The notes beneath the pieces are model-generated. The model saw only the letters and a program-made list of their open reading frames with translations. It did not search any database and had not been told where the DNA came from. Below are positions 47,047 through 56,007 of a stretch of DNA of 64,000 nt, one piece after another; the stretch's first letter is position 1; the number at the start of each line of letters is the position of its first letter. The translations under genes and the position numbers were made by a program. Origin of the DNA: RPRB01 sp035519675 (GTDB taxonomy: Bacteria > Myxococcota > Myxococcia > Myxococcales > Myxococcaceae); contig DATIWB010000022.1 of assembly GCA_035519675.1 (NCBI GenBank), positions 1 to 64,000 on the forward strand. The letters run 5' to 3'.

Positions 47047-49547
47047 CCGACGACGAAGTTGATCAGCCGCTTCGGGACGAAGACCACCTTCCGGAGGGCC
47101 TTTCCGGCCAGGGCCGCGCGTACCTTCTCCTCGCTCTCGGCGGCGGCCCGGACCTCGCTCTCGCCCGCGTCGGCGGCGATGCGGATCTCCCCGCGAAGCT
47201 TGCCGTTCACCTGGACGGCGTAGGGCAGGGTGTCCTCCACCACCAGCGCCGGGTCGAACTCCGGCCAGCCCTGCTCGACCGTGGAGGGCGCGCCGGCCGG
47301 GCCGTACGCCTCGGCGACGGCATCCGCCAGATGCGGCGCGAACGGGGTCAGCACGCGGGTGAGCAGCCGGATGGCCTCTCCCATCGCCGCCTTCTCCGCC
47401 GGGGTCTCCGGACGACCCGCGTCGTACAGCGCGTTGACGAACTCCATGACGAAGGCGATCGCCGTGTTGAAGGAGAGCCGGTCGATGGCCTCCCCGACCC
47501 GCTTCACGCACCTGTGGGCGGCCCGGCGAATCTGCAGCGCCTTCCCCTCGAAGGGGCCATTGGCCCGAGCCGTGGCGGTGGCGTCCTGGTGCGTGGCAGC
47601 CAGGGCCCAGACCCGCTTCAGGAAGCGGTGCGCGCCCTCGACCTGGTCATCGCTCCAGTCGAAGTCCCGCTCGGGTGGCCCGGCGAAGAGCACGTAGGTG
47701 CGGACGGTGTCCGCGCCGTACTTCTCGACGATGGTGGCCGGAGCGACGACGTTGCCCCAGCGCTTGGACATCTTCCGCCCGTCCGGGCCGTTGACGATGC
47801 CCTGGGTGACGAGACGGGTCACCGGCTCGTCCGTCGGGACGAGGCCGAGCACCTTCATCCACCGGGTCCAGAACCGGAAGTAGAGCAGATGCATGACCGC
47901 GTGCTCGGGGCCACCGACGTAGAGGTCCACCGGGAGCCAGCGCTGCGCCAGCGCCGGGTCGAAGGGGGCCCTGTCGAAATGGGGGGAGAGGTAGCGCGCG
48001 TGGTACCAGCTGGAGTCGACGAAGGTGTCCATCGTCTCCACCTCCCGCCGCGCGGGCCCGCCGCAGGTCGGGCAGGTGGTCTCGACGAAGGACTTCACCT
48101 TGGCCAGCGGTGGCTCGCCCTTCCCGGTGAGCACCGCCTGGGTGTCGATGTCCGGCAGCCGCACCGGGAGCTGGTCGTCCGGCAGGGGGATGCCCTTCCG
48201 CTCCGGATCGCACCGCTCGCAGTAGACGATGGGGATGGGGGTGCCCCAGTACCGCTGGCGACTGAACCCCCAGTCCTTCTGCCGGTAGGTCACCGTGGGC
48301 TTGCCGAGCCTGCGCTGCTCCAGCGCCTGGCCCATCCGGCGGCGGGCCTCCTCGGAATCGAGTCCGGTGTACTCCCCCGAGTCGACCAGGATGCCGTCGT
48401 CGTTGAATGACCCGGTCCAGCTCTCGACCGGGCCGAGGTCCCGACCGTCTGCGGGGCGGATGACCGGCTTGATCGGCAGGCCATAGGTCCGGGCGAAGGC
48501 AAAGTCCCGTGTGTCGTGCGCCGGCACGGCCATCAGCGCACCCGTGCCGTAGTCGCTGAGAACGAAGTTGGCGACCCAGATGGACACAGGCTGGCCGCTG
48601 AAGGGATTGGTGGCGTGTGCGCCGGTGAAGACGCCCTCCTTGGGGGCGCCCTCGGCGGTGCGCTCGATCTTCCCCATTGCCGCCATGCGGGCGGCGAAGG
48701 CCTCCACCTCGGCCCGGCGGCTCGGGGTGGTGAGGTCCGGGACCATCGGGTGGTCCGGGGCGAGCACCAGCGCCGTCGCGCCGTACACGGTGTCGATGCG
48801 GGTGGTGAAGACCCGGATGGCCCGGCCTCCGGCGGTCTTGAAGTCCGCCTCGGCGCCCACGCTCTTGCCGATCCAGTTCCGCTGGGCAGAGGTGATGCGC
48901 TCGGGCCAGGCGGTGAGCGTGTCCAGCGCCTGGAGGAGGTCCTCGCTGTTCCGGGTGATGCGGAACGCCCACTCGGGCATCTGGCGGTCCACCACTGGCG
49001 AGTCACACCGCTCGCAGCGGCCGTCCTTCACCTGCTCGTTGGCGATGACGGTGAGACAGCCGGTGCACCAGTTCACCTTGCTGAACCGGCGGTACACCAT
49101 GTCCCGCTCCCAGAGGCGAAGGAAGAACCACTGGTTCCACCGGTAGTACTCGGGATCGCTGGTGTTGACCTCGCGGGTCCAGTCGTAGGCGAAGCCGAGC
49201 GACTTCATCGCCGCGCGGAAGCGCTCGATGTTCTCCCGGGTACGGACCGCGGGGTGGACGCCATCCTTGATCGCCGCGTTCTCGGCCGGAAGCCCGAAGG
49301 CGTCCCACCCCATCGGGTGCAACACGTCGAAGCCGCGCATCCGGTAGTACCGAGCGTACACGTCGCCGATCAGGTAGTTGCGGACGTGCCCCATGTGCAT
49401 CGAGCCGCTGGGGTACGGCAGCATCTCCAGCACGTACTTCTTCGGCGCCTGGGGCCTCGCGTCGGCCCGGAACAGACCGGCCTTCTCCCAGCGCTCCTGC
49501 CAGGTGGGCTCCAGGGACTTCGGGTCGTACCGCTCGCTGAGCTTCAT
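47043..49547 (-). CDS. leuS: Leucine-tRNA ligase
   Basis: Charges tRNA-Leu. 834 residues, class I: HIGH-like MLPYPSGSMHMGHVRNYL (about 42-59), a CP1 editing domain (about 225-415, with TTRIDTVYGAT and MAVPAHDTRDFAF), KMSKR in the C-terminal half (DGRKMSKRWGNVV), the zinc-binding Cys cluster and a C-terminal domain. ATG at 49547 matches family N termini (MKLSERYDP). A promoter is seen 15-44 bp upstream. Confidence 0.97.
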   Translation of the reverse strand: MKLSERYDPKSLEPTWQERWEKAGLFRADARPQAPKKYVLEMLPYPSGSMHMGHVRNYLIGDVYARYYRMRGFDVLHPMGWDAFGLPAENAAIKDGVHPAVRTRENIERFRAAMKSLGFAYDWTREVNTSDPEYYRWNQWFFLRLWERDMVYRRFSKVNWCTGCLTVIANEQVKDGRCERCDSPVVDRQMPEWAFRITRNSEDLLQALDTLTAWPERITSAQRNWIGKSVGAEADFKTAGGRAIRVFTTRIDTVYGATALVLAPDHPMVPDLTTPSRRAEVEAFAARMAAMGKIERTAEGAPKEGVFTGAHATNPFSGQPVSIWVANFVLSDYGTGALMAVPAHDTRDFAFARTYGLPIKPVIRPADGRDLGPVESWTGSFNDDGILVDSGEYTGLDSEEARRRMGQALEQRRLGKPTVTYRQKDWGFSRQRYWGTPIPIVYCERCDPERKGIPLPDDQLPVRLPDIDTQAVLTGKGEPPLAKVKSFVETTCPTCGGPARREVETMDTFVDSSWYHARYLSPHFDRAPFDPALAQRWLPVDLYVGGPEHAVMHLLYFRFWTRWMKVLGLVPTDEPVTRLVTQGIVNGPDGRKMSKRWGNVVAPATIVEKYGADTVRTYVLFAGPPERDFDWSDDQVEGAHRFLKRVWALAATHQDATATARANGPFEGKALQIRRAAHRCVKRVGEAIDRLSFNTAIAFVMEFVNALYDAGRPETPAEKAAMGEAIRLLTRVLTPFAPHLADAVAEAYGPAGAPSTVEQGWPEFDPALVVEDTLPYAVQVNGKLRGEIRIAADAGESEVRAAAESEEKVRAALAGKALRKVVFVPKRLINFVVG

Positions 49548-49561
49548 GGGGTGATCCGATG

Positions 49562-49591
49562 GTCCTACCCGGCAGGCCCCCCGGGGCGCAA
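49562..49591 (-). promoter_or_regulatory. Promoter for leuS-lptE
   Basis: Minus strand: TTGCGC (49591-49586), 18 bp, TAGGAC (49567-49562). Predicted start near 49555 would give a leader of under 10 nt. Located in the 80-bp gap between divergent leuS and asnS. Confidence 0.4.
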
Positions 49592-49627
49592 CGTTTCGGC
49601 CCTGCTCGGTGGTAGAGAGCCCCTCCC

Positions 49628-50932
49628 ATGGCAACCCCCGTCGTCACCATCCGGGACATCGCCGCGCACGAGAACCAGGAGGTCGAGCTGCGCGGCTGGC
49701 TCTACAACAAGCGGAGCAGCGGCAAGCTCCACTTCCTCCAGGTCCGCGATGGCACCGGGGTCATCCAGGCGGTGGTCTTCAAGAACGACGTTCCCCCGGA
49801 GCAGTTCACCCGGGCGGATCACCTGGGCCAGGAGACGGCGATCATCGTCCGGGGGCTGGTGAAGAAGGACGCCCGGAGCCCCATCGGGTTCGAGCTCTCG
49901 GTGAAGCACCTGGAGGTGGTCTCCGAGGCCAAGGACTACCCCATCACCCCCAAGGAGCACGGGGTGGCCTACCTGATGGAGCACCGCCACCTGTGGCTCC
50001 GGTCGGCCCGCCAGAACGTGATCCTCCGGGTGCGGGCGACGGTGGAGAAGGCCATCCGGGACTACTTCGACGGGAACGGCTTCACCCTGGTGGACGCGCC
50101 CATCTTCACCCCGGCCGCCTGCGAGGGGACCAGCACGCTCTTCACCGTCCCCTACTTCGACCTCGGAAACGCCTACCTCACCCAGTCGGGTCAGCTGTAC
50201 ATGGAGGCCGCAGCGGCCGCGCTGGGGAAGGTCTACTGCTTCGGCCCCACCTTCCGCGCCGAGAAGAGCAAGACCCGGCGGCACCTGACCGAGTTCTGGA
50301 TGGTGGAGCCCGAGGTCGCGTACATGACCCTGGAGGAGGACATGGCCCTTGCCGAGGGGTTGATCTCCTTCATCGTCGAGAAGGTGCTCGACAAGCACGA
50401 GAAGGAGCTGGTCGGCGTTCTGGAACGGGACGTCAGCAAGCTGAAGAACGTGAAGGCACCCTTCCCGAGGATCACCTACCAGGAGGCGATCGAGCGGCTC
50501 AAGGCGGCCGGGCACCCGGCGAAATTCGGTGACGACTTTGGCGGCGACGAGGAGACCGTGCTCGGGAATCAGTTCGACCGGCCGGTGATCGTCCACCGCT
50601 ATCCGGTGGAGCTGAAGGCCTTCTACTTCAAGCACGACGCGAAGGACCCGCGCCTGGCGCTGGGGATGGACGTGCTCGCGCCCGAGGGCTACGGGGAGAT
50701 CGTCGGCGGTGGCCAGCGCGAGGACGACCTCGAGACGCTGGAAAAGCGCATCGTGGAGCACCATCTGCCGCCCGAGGCGTTCTCCTGGTACCTGGACCTC
50801 CGGAAGTACGGGACGGTGCCGCACGCCGGCTTCGGGCTCGGGGTGGAGCGCACCGTCGCCTGGGTGTGCGGGCTCCACCACGTGCGGGAAACGATTCCGT
50901 TCGCCAGGATGATGGAGCGCATCACCCCCTAG
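49628..50932 (+). CDS. asnS: Asparagine-tRNA ligase
   Basis: 434 residues, class IIb: N-terminal OB-fold (about 17-105), then the catalytic core with FRAEKSKTRRHLTEFWMVEPE (motif 2) and GFGLGVERTVAWVCGLHHVRETIPF (motif 3), and MDVLAPEGYGEIVGGGQRED typical of AsnRS rather than AspRS. Presence of AsnRS means tRNA-Asn can be charged directly. Divergent from leuS, convergent with the secreted unknown. Confidence 0.94.
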   Translation: MATPVVTIRDIAAHENQEVELRGWLYNKRSSGKLHFLQVRDGTGVIQAVVFKNDVPPEQFTRADHLGQETAIIVRGLVKKDARSPIGFELSVKHLEVVSEAKDYPITPKEHGVAYLMEHRHLWLRSARQNVILRVRATVEKAIRDYFDGNGFTLVDAPIFTPAACEGTSTLFTVPYFDLGNAYLTQSGQLYMEAAAAALGKVYCFGPTFRAEKSKTRRHLTEFWMVEPEVAYMTLEEDMALAEGLISFIVEKVLDKHEKELVGVLERDVSKLKNVKAPFPRITYQEAIERLKAAGHPAKFGDDFGGDEETVLGNQFDRPVIVHRYPVELKAFYFKHDAKDPRLALGMDVLAPEGYGEIVGGGQREDDLETLEKRIVEHHLPPEAFSWYLDLRKYGTVPHAGFGLGVERTVAWVCGLHHVRETIPFARMMERITP

Positions 50933-50958
50933 AAGTTTCGCCGCCCGTCAGAGCGGTG

Positions 50959-51933
50959 TCACGGCGAGGTGTACGTCCCCGTGACGCTCAGGCGGTCGTC
51001 GTTCTTGTGCCCGGCGCACTGCGTGGCGGTTCCCTTGAGCTTTCCCGCGTTCGCCTCGACCTCGAGCGCCCCGCAGCCGAACTTGAGCGAGTTCTTCTTC
51101 TCGCTCGCGTCCATCAGCGCCTGGCGCTCTTTGTTGATGGCGTCCATCTCCGGCTGGAGCTTCTGCATGCAGGGCGCGATCTGGTTCTGGGGACCCTTGG
51201 TGCAGGCATTCACCTTGGCCATCACCGCGTTGAATCGCTGGTCAAGATCTTTCCACTCCTTGGACTGCATGACCGCCATCGCCCCCTGGCCTTGGGCCAT
51301 GGCCTCCTCCTGAGGAACTTGCCGGTCGAGGGAGAGGGAGTGCTGCCCACGACGGACCTGGTAAGTGTACGAGCCGAGGACCTTCCCTGCGCGGCGCCAT
51401 TCGCCGGTGGCGGTCGTCTCCTGCTGTCCGCAGGGGAAGGTGACCTTGAGGACCATCGTGTCGCCGGCGACCTCGAAGGTGAAGGTGTGCTCGCAGCCGA
51501 TCTCCAGGCCGGGAACGGTGACCTGGATGCCGGACACGGCGGAGATGGCGGAGACCCCGAGCAGCTCCGGCGGAGCATCCGGCTTGGCCTTCACCGTGGC
51601 CTCCCAGCCGGAGGAGGTCTGCTTCTCCTCCACCACCTCGACGTCGTTGCTCTGAACCAGCACCAGGCTGCCCTGAGGCAGCTTGCCCTTGAGCACGAAC
51701 TTCCCCGTCTTGCCCGGACAGAGCACGACGCAGCTCGCGGCGGCACCGCCGCCCGATCCCGCTCCGGAGAAGGTGACCTCGGGGGTGGGGTACTTGGCCC
51801 GGACCGCGTTCGAGTCCAGCCCGAGCTGTTTCCGCTCCGCGGACGCCTTGGCGTGGAACTCGGACTGGCGCTTCTGCCAGTCGCCGCCGGTGGCGGGGGC
51901 GGCGAGCACCAGGAGCACGACCAGACGGTTCAT
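50959..51933 (-). CDS. Secreted protein of unknown function
   Basis: 324 residues with a signal peptide (MNRLVVLLVLAAPATGG). Mature part: a short charged N-terminal region, a predicted beta-sandwich-like middle (about 75-205, alternating hydrophobic strands with Cys pairs at CVVLC and CEHTF...FPCGQ), a helical part rich in Gln, Lys and Met (about 210-290), and a final pair of strands ending TGTYTSP. I recognise no domain. Start overlaps the O-antigen-ligase-like gene stop by 4 nt. Confidence 0.7.
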   Translation of the reverse strand: MNRLVVLLVLAAPATGGDWQKRQSEFHAKASAERKQLGLDSNAVRAKYPTPEVTFSGAGSGGGAAASCVVLCPGKTGKFVLKGKLPQGSLVLVQSNDVEVVEEKQTSSGWEATVKAKPDAPPELLGVSAISAVSGIQVTVPGLEIGCEHTFTFEVAGDTMVLKVTFPCGQQETTATGEWRRAGKVLGSYTYQVRRGQHSLSLDRQVPQEEAMAQGQGAMAVMQSKEWKDLDQRFNAVMAKVNACTKGPQNQIAPCMQKLQPEMDAINKERQALMDASEKKNSLKFGCGALEVEANAGKLKGTATQCAGHKNDDRLSVTGTYTSP

Positions 51934-53111
51934 GGGACCCCTCCCTCGGGGGCGGAGTCTGGCGGAAGCGCGCCGACACCGTCCACGGAATCCGCGCGCT
52001 CGAGGCGGGCAGCGGCCCCGCAGAGGACCGCGAGGAACACCAGGTCCGCTGGCCGGGCCAGCGGAAAATCCACCGTGGCGCGAACGGCCAGCGCCGCCAG
52101 ACCCGCCCCCACCCCCGCGCCCTCGAGCGTGCCGCTCCGGACCGCGGCGACGAACGCCGTGGCGAAGAGGGCCATCAGGGCGAGGAGCCCGAGAAGACCT
52201 CCCTCCAGGACTCGCTCCAGCCAGTCGTCATGCAGGTGCTCCTGCACCCCGGCGAACCGCGACTCGGGGTGGGCCGCCACGCAGGCGGCATCGGCTCCGC
52301 AGCGGTCCCGCCAGCGCTCGACCTCCCAGGCCGGCCAGTGGAGCGCCACCGCCCCGGGGCCGTGGCCGAGCCAGGACGCCTCGCGAACGTGCCGAGCGGC
52401 GGTGGCCACGAGGTACCAGCGTCCTGCCAGGGCAGCGGTGGCCGAACGCCCGGCCAGCGGCACCGCCGAGACGAGCAGGCCGGCTCCGAGCGCCAGCGCG
52501 AGCCGCCGTCGGTCGCTTCCCCGTGGACCGGCGACGACGACCACCAGCAACGCCGCCCCGAGGCAGAGGACGGTGGCGAAGGAACGGAGCAGGGCGAGCC
52601 CGAGCAGCTGGACCCCGGCGGAGCCCGCGGTGAGCGGCTTCCAGGGGTGGAGCGCCGCGACGAGCGTCAGGGGAGCGGTCACCCCCAGGACGGAGGCAAC
52701 GAAGTCCGGGTTCCCCAGCGTGCCGTAACGGGCGAGCCGGGCGCCCTCGACGTCGGGCGCGAACGCCCGGAGCGGATCGAGACCCAGCGCCTGGAGCAGC
52801 ACCACACCCGCGGCGAGGCCGCCCGCCCAGGTCACCGCCCTCCAGGGGAGCGGGACCCGGGAAAGGCTGAACGAGGCGATGAGCACCGGGCCGGCGAGCG
52901 TCCACCACGGCCTCGGTCCCTCGCTCAGCGCCAGCGAGAGCGCGCAGGCAGCGAGGTTCGCCAGCGCAGCGAGGGCGACCGCTCCGGCGCCCTGACGGTC
53001 ACGGGGGAGGAACAGCACGCTGCACGCGGCGGCCACACCGGTCAGCAGCCACTTGGATCCCGAGAACGGGCTCGCCGCCCAAGGCCAGACGACGAGGGTG
53101 ACCGCGACCAC
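51930..53111 (-). CDS. O-antigen ligase/polymerase-like membrane protein
   Basis: About 393 residues with ten to twelve hydrophobic helices. A large periplasmic loop has GRWYLVATAARHVREASWLGHGPGAVALHWP and, after it, EHLHDDWLERVLEGGLLGLLAL; this Wzy_C pattern (GR..W and H.HnD.l..l.E.G..G) is shared by O-antigen ligases (WaaL) and polymerases. GTG start; the frame upstream has no other start before the cupin stop region, and possible CTG/ATC codons cannot be judged. Coupled to the secreted unknown gene downstream. Confidence 0.78.
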   Translation of the reverse strand: MVAVTLVVWPWAASPFSGSKWLLTGVAAACSVLFLPRDRQGAGAVALAALANLAACALSLALSEGPRPWWTLAGPVLIASFSLSRVPLPWRAVTWAGGLAAGVVLLQALGLDPLRAFAPDVEGARLARYGTLGNPDFVASVLGVTAPLTLVAALHPWKPLTAGSAGVQLLGLALLRSFATVLCLGAALLVVVVAGPRGSDRRRLALALGAGLLVSAVPLAGRSATAALAGRWYLVATAARHVREASWLGHGPGAVALHWPAWEVERWRDRCGADAACVAAHPESRFAGVQEHLHDDWLERVLEGGLLGLLALMALFATAFVAAVRSGTLEGAGVGAGLAALAVRATVDFPLARPADLVFLAVLCGAAARLERADSVDGVGALPPDSAPEGGVP

Positions 53112-53231
53112 GGTGGTGGCTGCAATCGCCCGGGTGCCCTGCCAGCGCAGGGGGAAGAGTCTGCCACGCCCCGGAGCGACCGCCAGCGGCGGCGTGCGCG
53201 AGGGCCGGTCCGCCCGAAACTCGATGCCGGG

Positions 53232-53714
53232 TCAGCGTGCGGCGAGCGCGAGAATGTGCTCCCTCGCCAACGGGAACTCGGCGAGCAGCTCCTCCGCGCT
53301 TCCCAGCTCGAACGCGGAGAACTCGAACCCGGGCGAGACCGTGCACCCGGCCAGCGTCCACCGCGAGCCTGGCGCCGGCATCGCGCCGAACCATGAATGG
53401 GCCGGGATGACCAGCTGGGGCCGCTCGACTGAGAGCAGGTGCACCCGCGCCGCCGACCCGGGGACGAGCTGGACGACGTGCAGCGGGTCCCCGTGGTGAA
53501 AGTGCCAGATCTCGTCGGCGTCGATCCGATGGAGCCGCGAGCGCTCGCTGGCTCCCAGCAGGTAGAGGATGGCGGTGCAGACGCTCCGGCTCGTGCCGGC
53601 CAAGGTGGCCGTCGCGCGGTAGGTCTCGCGGTACCAGCCGCCCTCGGGATGTGGAGCGAGGCCGAAATGTTCGATGAGCTCTTCCACCGTTCCGGGGACC
53701 CTAGCCTGCGCCAC
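53232..53714 (-). CDS. Cupin of the DUF985 family
   Basis: 160 residues: FGLAPHPEGGWYRETYRA (about 17-34), LHRIDADEIWHFHHGDPLHVVQL and the C-terminal GCTVSPGFEFSAFELG fit the DUF985/cupin_5 family. The His residues in the HxHHGD strand are likely metal or ligand contacts. Biological role of the family is unclear. Divergent from the frameshifted secreted-protein gene (79-bp gap). Confidence 0.9.
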   Translation of the reverse strand: MAQARVPGTVEELIEHFGLAPHPEGGWYRETYRATATLAGTSRSVCTAILYLLGASERSRLHRIDADEIWHFHHGDPLHVVQLVPGSAARVHLLSVERPQLVIPAHSWFGAMPAPGSRWTLAGCTVSPGFEFSAFELGSAEELLAEFPLAREHILALAAR

Positions 53715-53793
53715 CGCCGGGTACGTCGAGGAGCTTGCTCTCGGGGCGGCCCAGGAGGCTGATCGGCGCCCGGGTTACGCGCAGGAGGGTGTC

Positions 53794-54590
53794 ATGGACC
53801 GCCCCTGGCTGTCGGCCGCTGTCGCGGTGCTGCTTCCTCTGAGCGGCGTGGCCGCGGAGCCGGGCTACCTGCGCCTGAAGCGCGTGGAGATCGTCGACCG
53901 GCACGGGTTCGAGAAGCCGATGCCGGCGATGTCGCTCCTCGTCCCGACCGAGTGGAGCTTCGACGGCGAGGTCCGCTTCGCTCAGCGGGTCGGGAACCCC
54001 GAGGACCTCGTCCGGCTCGCCTTCCGCACCACCAGTCCCGACGGGCGGCTGGCCATCGAGATGTTCCCCGGCTGGGGCTGGGCGATGAACCCGGCCACCG
54101 GCCAGATGGTGCAGTCGGAGATGTACCAGTCGAGCGCCGAGTACCCTTCGGGCTGCGCGCCCCGGCCGGTGAGCTGCCTGCGCACGAGAAGCTGTTCCGC
54201 ACCGTGCTCTCGACCGTGCGGGTGGACCCCACCTGGCAGGCGCGCGTGTCCCAGGTCCAGGCGAACATGACCGCGGCCAACGTCCAGGGCGCGCACGATC
54301 GCTCCAAGATCATCGCCCAGTCGGCCGAGGACACCCGGAGGATCATCCGCGAGGGCTACCAGGCGCGGCAGAAGTCCGAGGACCGGAACAGCGAGCGGTG
54401 GAGCGACGCGATGCGCGGCGTCCAGACCTTCAAGAACCCGAGCACCGGCGAGAACGTGACGCTCAGCAACGAGTACGCCCACGCCTGGGCGAACGGGAGC
54501 GGCGAGTACGTGATGAGCGACACGCCGGGCTTCAATCCGGCGCAAGTGCTCCGCGGCAGCTGGACGGAGCTGCAGCCGGTCCACCGCTGA
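53794..54590 (+). pseudogene. Secreted protein gene disrupted by a single-base frameshift
   Basis: Starts at an ATG with AGGAGG 6 nt upstream and encodes a signal peptide (MDRPWLSAAVAVLLPLSGVAAEPG). In the first frame homologous-looking sequence runs to about 54145 (EMYQSSAEYP), then becomes Arg/Cys-rich nonsense ending at 54270. The continuing sense frame reads FGLRAPAGELPAHEKLFRTVL and on to 54590 (QVLRGSWTELQPVHR), with the ENVTLSNEYAHAWANGSGEY segment common in a family of uncharacterised secreted proteins. Restoring one base in the CCC run near 54144-54147 rejoins the two parts to about 265 residues. Could be sequencing error or a real lesion. Confidence 0.72.
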
Positions 54591-54616
54591 GCACCCAGGT
54601 CAGGATCCGCCCCGCG

Positions 54617-54997
54617 TCACGCCGGGGCCGCGAGAAGCGACGCCGCCGCCCGGCTCACGTCCTCGGGCGCCACCGGCTTGGAGAGGAACGCGCTCGCGCC
54701 CGCCCCCAGCGCCCGGGCTCGCTCGGCCTCGGTCCGGTCGGTGGTCACCACCAGGATGGGGACCCGCGCGTGCCGGGCACCGGACCGGATGTGGTGGATG
54801 AGCTTCAGCCCGTCGAGCCGCGGCATGTGCACGTCGGTGACCACCAGGTCGTACTCGCCGGAGACGAAGCGCTTCAGCGCCTCGGCGCCGTCCGCCGCCT
54901 CGTCGCAGGTGCTCGACCCGAGCGAGGCCATCGCCGACACCAGCACCTGACGCGCGGAGCGCGAGTCGTCGACGACCAGGACACGGAAGCCTCTCAT
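54617..54997 (-). CDS. CheY-like single-domain response regulator
   Basis: 126 residues, receiver domain only: acidic pair Asp10/Asp11, phosphoacceptor Asp55 in VVTDVHMPRLDG, Thr85/Thr86 and Lys107 (LSKPV). Last gene of the chemosensory operon, 18 bp after cheW. Without an output domain it should act by protein contact, as CheY does, or as a phosphate sink. Confidence 0.93.
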   Translation of the reverse strand: MRGFRVLVVDDSRSARQVLVSAMASLGSSTCDEAADGAEALKRFVSGEYDLVVTDVHMPRLDGLKLIHHIRSGARHARVPILVVTTDRTEAERARALGAGASAFLSKPVAPEDVSRAAASLLAAPA

Positions 54998-55015
54998 CGG
55001 GGGCGAGACAGCAGT

Positions 55016-55450
55016 TTACAGGCCCGGGCGCCGCGCCGCAGAACGTTTTGCCAGCAATCCCTGCAAATCGAGCAGGCGGCATTCGTCCCCGGTCACCCCC
55101 AGCACGCCTGGCACGGAGCCCTCGGGGCGGATCTCCGCCGCCGTGTAGCGACGTACGCCCGCCATCCCGTCGACGCGCAGCCCCACCCGCCGCCGACCGA
55201 TGCGGGCGAGGATCACCTTGGGCTTGGCCGTGCGCGGGGGGCTCCCGGCCGGGAGGAGGCGCCGGAGGTCCACGATGGGCACCGCCGTGCCATGCACGTG
55301 CACCACGCCCTCCACGTGGGCCGGTGCGTCGCTGAGCGGCAGGGGGACGACGCGGGGGAGGATCTCGTCCACCCGCGCCACGTCGATTCCGTAGACGGCC
55401 TCGCCCACCCAGAAGGCGCAGACGTCCACCGCCTCGGCGTCGGCGCTCAC
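55016..55450 (-). CDS. cheW: CheW-like coupling protein (short)
   Basis: 144 residues, one CheW domain: VCAFWVGEAVYGIDVARVDEILP, HVEGVVHVHGTAVPIVDLRRLL and GLRVDGMAGVRRY. It links CheA to a receptor array. GTG start overlaps the preceding cheW-like gene by 4 nt. The operon holds two such coupling proteins in tandem. Confidence 0.92.
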   Translation of the reverse strand: MSADAEAVDVCAFWVGEAVYGIDVARVDEILPRVVPLPLSDAPAHVEGVVHVHGTAVPIVDLRRLLPAGSPPRTAKPKVILARIGRRRVGLRVDGMAGVRRYTAAEIRPEGSVPGVLGVTGDECRLLDLQGLLAKRSAARRPGL

Positions 55451-56007
55451 CGGAGGAGCCACTCCGGATCGACCACGGTGCAGGTCGCCTCGGCGGTCTG
55501 GAGGATTCCGACCACCCCGCCGGTCGGCCCGCTCGAGGGACGCTCCAGCGCGCCGGGGCGGACCCTCTGCACGCCGCGGACCCGGTCCACCCAGAGCCCC
55601 GCTGGACCGAGCGCGGTGCGCACCACCAGGATGCGCGCCGGGCGCGGCGGCCGCTCGCAGTCCGGGCCGGCACAGAGCGGCGCCGAGCCGGCGAGCTGAA
55701 GGCGCAGCGACGGGTCGTACACCGGGGTGATGGTCCCCCGGAGATTCAGCACGCCCAGCAGCGGTGGCCGCGCCCGGGGAATCTCGGTGAGCGGGCGGGC
55801 CCGGAGGATCTCGGTCACCGTATCCAGCGCCACCGCGTACTCGCCCTCGCGGAGCGAGAAGGTCAGCAGCTGGATCTCCTCCGCCCCCACCGGGCGGTCC
55901 GGCTCGACGCTGGAGGTGGGGAGGTCGACCAGGGCGTCGAACTCCTCCTCCGGCCGGTAGCGGAAGCGGGCCAGCAGCTCGTGCACGGCGGAGGTCCCGG
56001 GACTCAC
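55447..56007 (-). CDS. cheW: CheW-like coupling protein (longer)
   Basis: 186 residues: a short unmatched N-terminal helix region (about 1-45), then a CheW domain with LLTFSLREGEYAVALDTVTEILRARPLTEIPRA (about 46-78) and LLGVLNLRGTITPVYDPSLRL. A Cys-bearing loop (CAGPDCE) interrupts the domain near residue 115. GTG start overlaps the cheA stop by 4 nt. Confidence 0.9.
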   Translation of the reverse strand: MSPGTSAVHELLARFRYRPEEEFDALVDLPTSSVEPDRPVGAEEIQLLTFSLREGEYAVALDTVTEILRARPLTEIPRARPPLLGVLNLRGTITPVYDPSLRLQLAGSAPLCAGPDCERPPRPARILVVRTALGPAGLWVDRVRGVQRVRPGALERPSSGPTGGVVGILQTAEATCTVVDPEWLLR

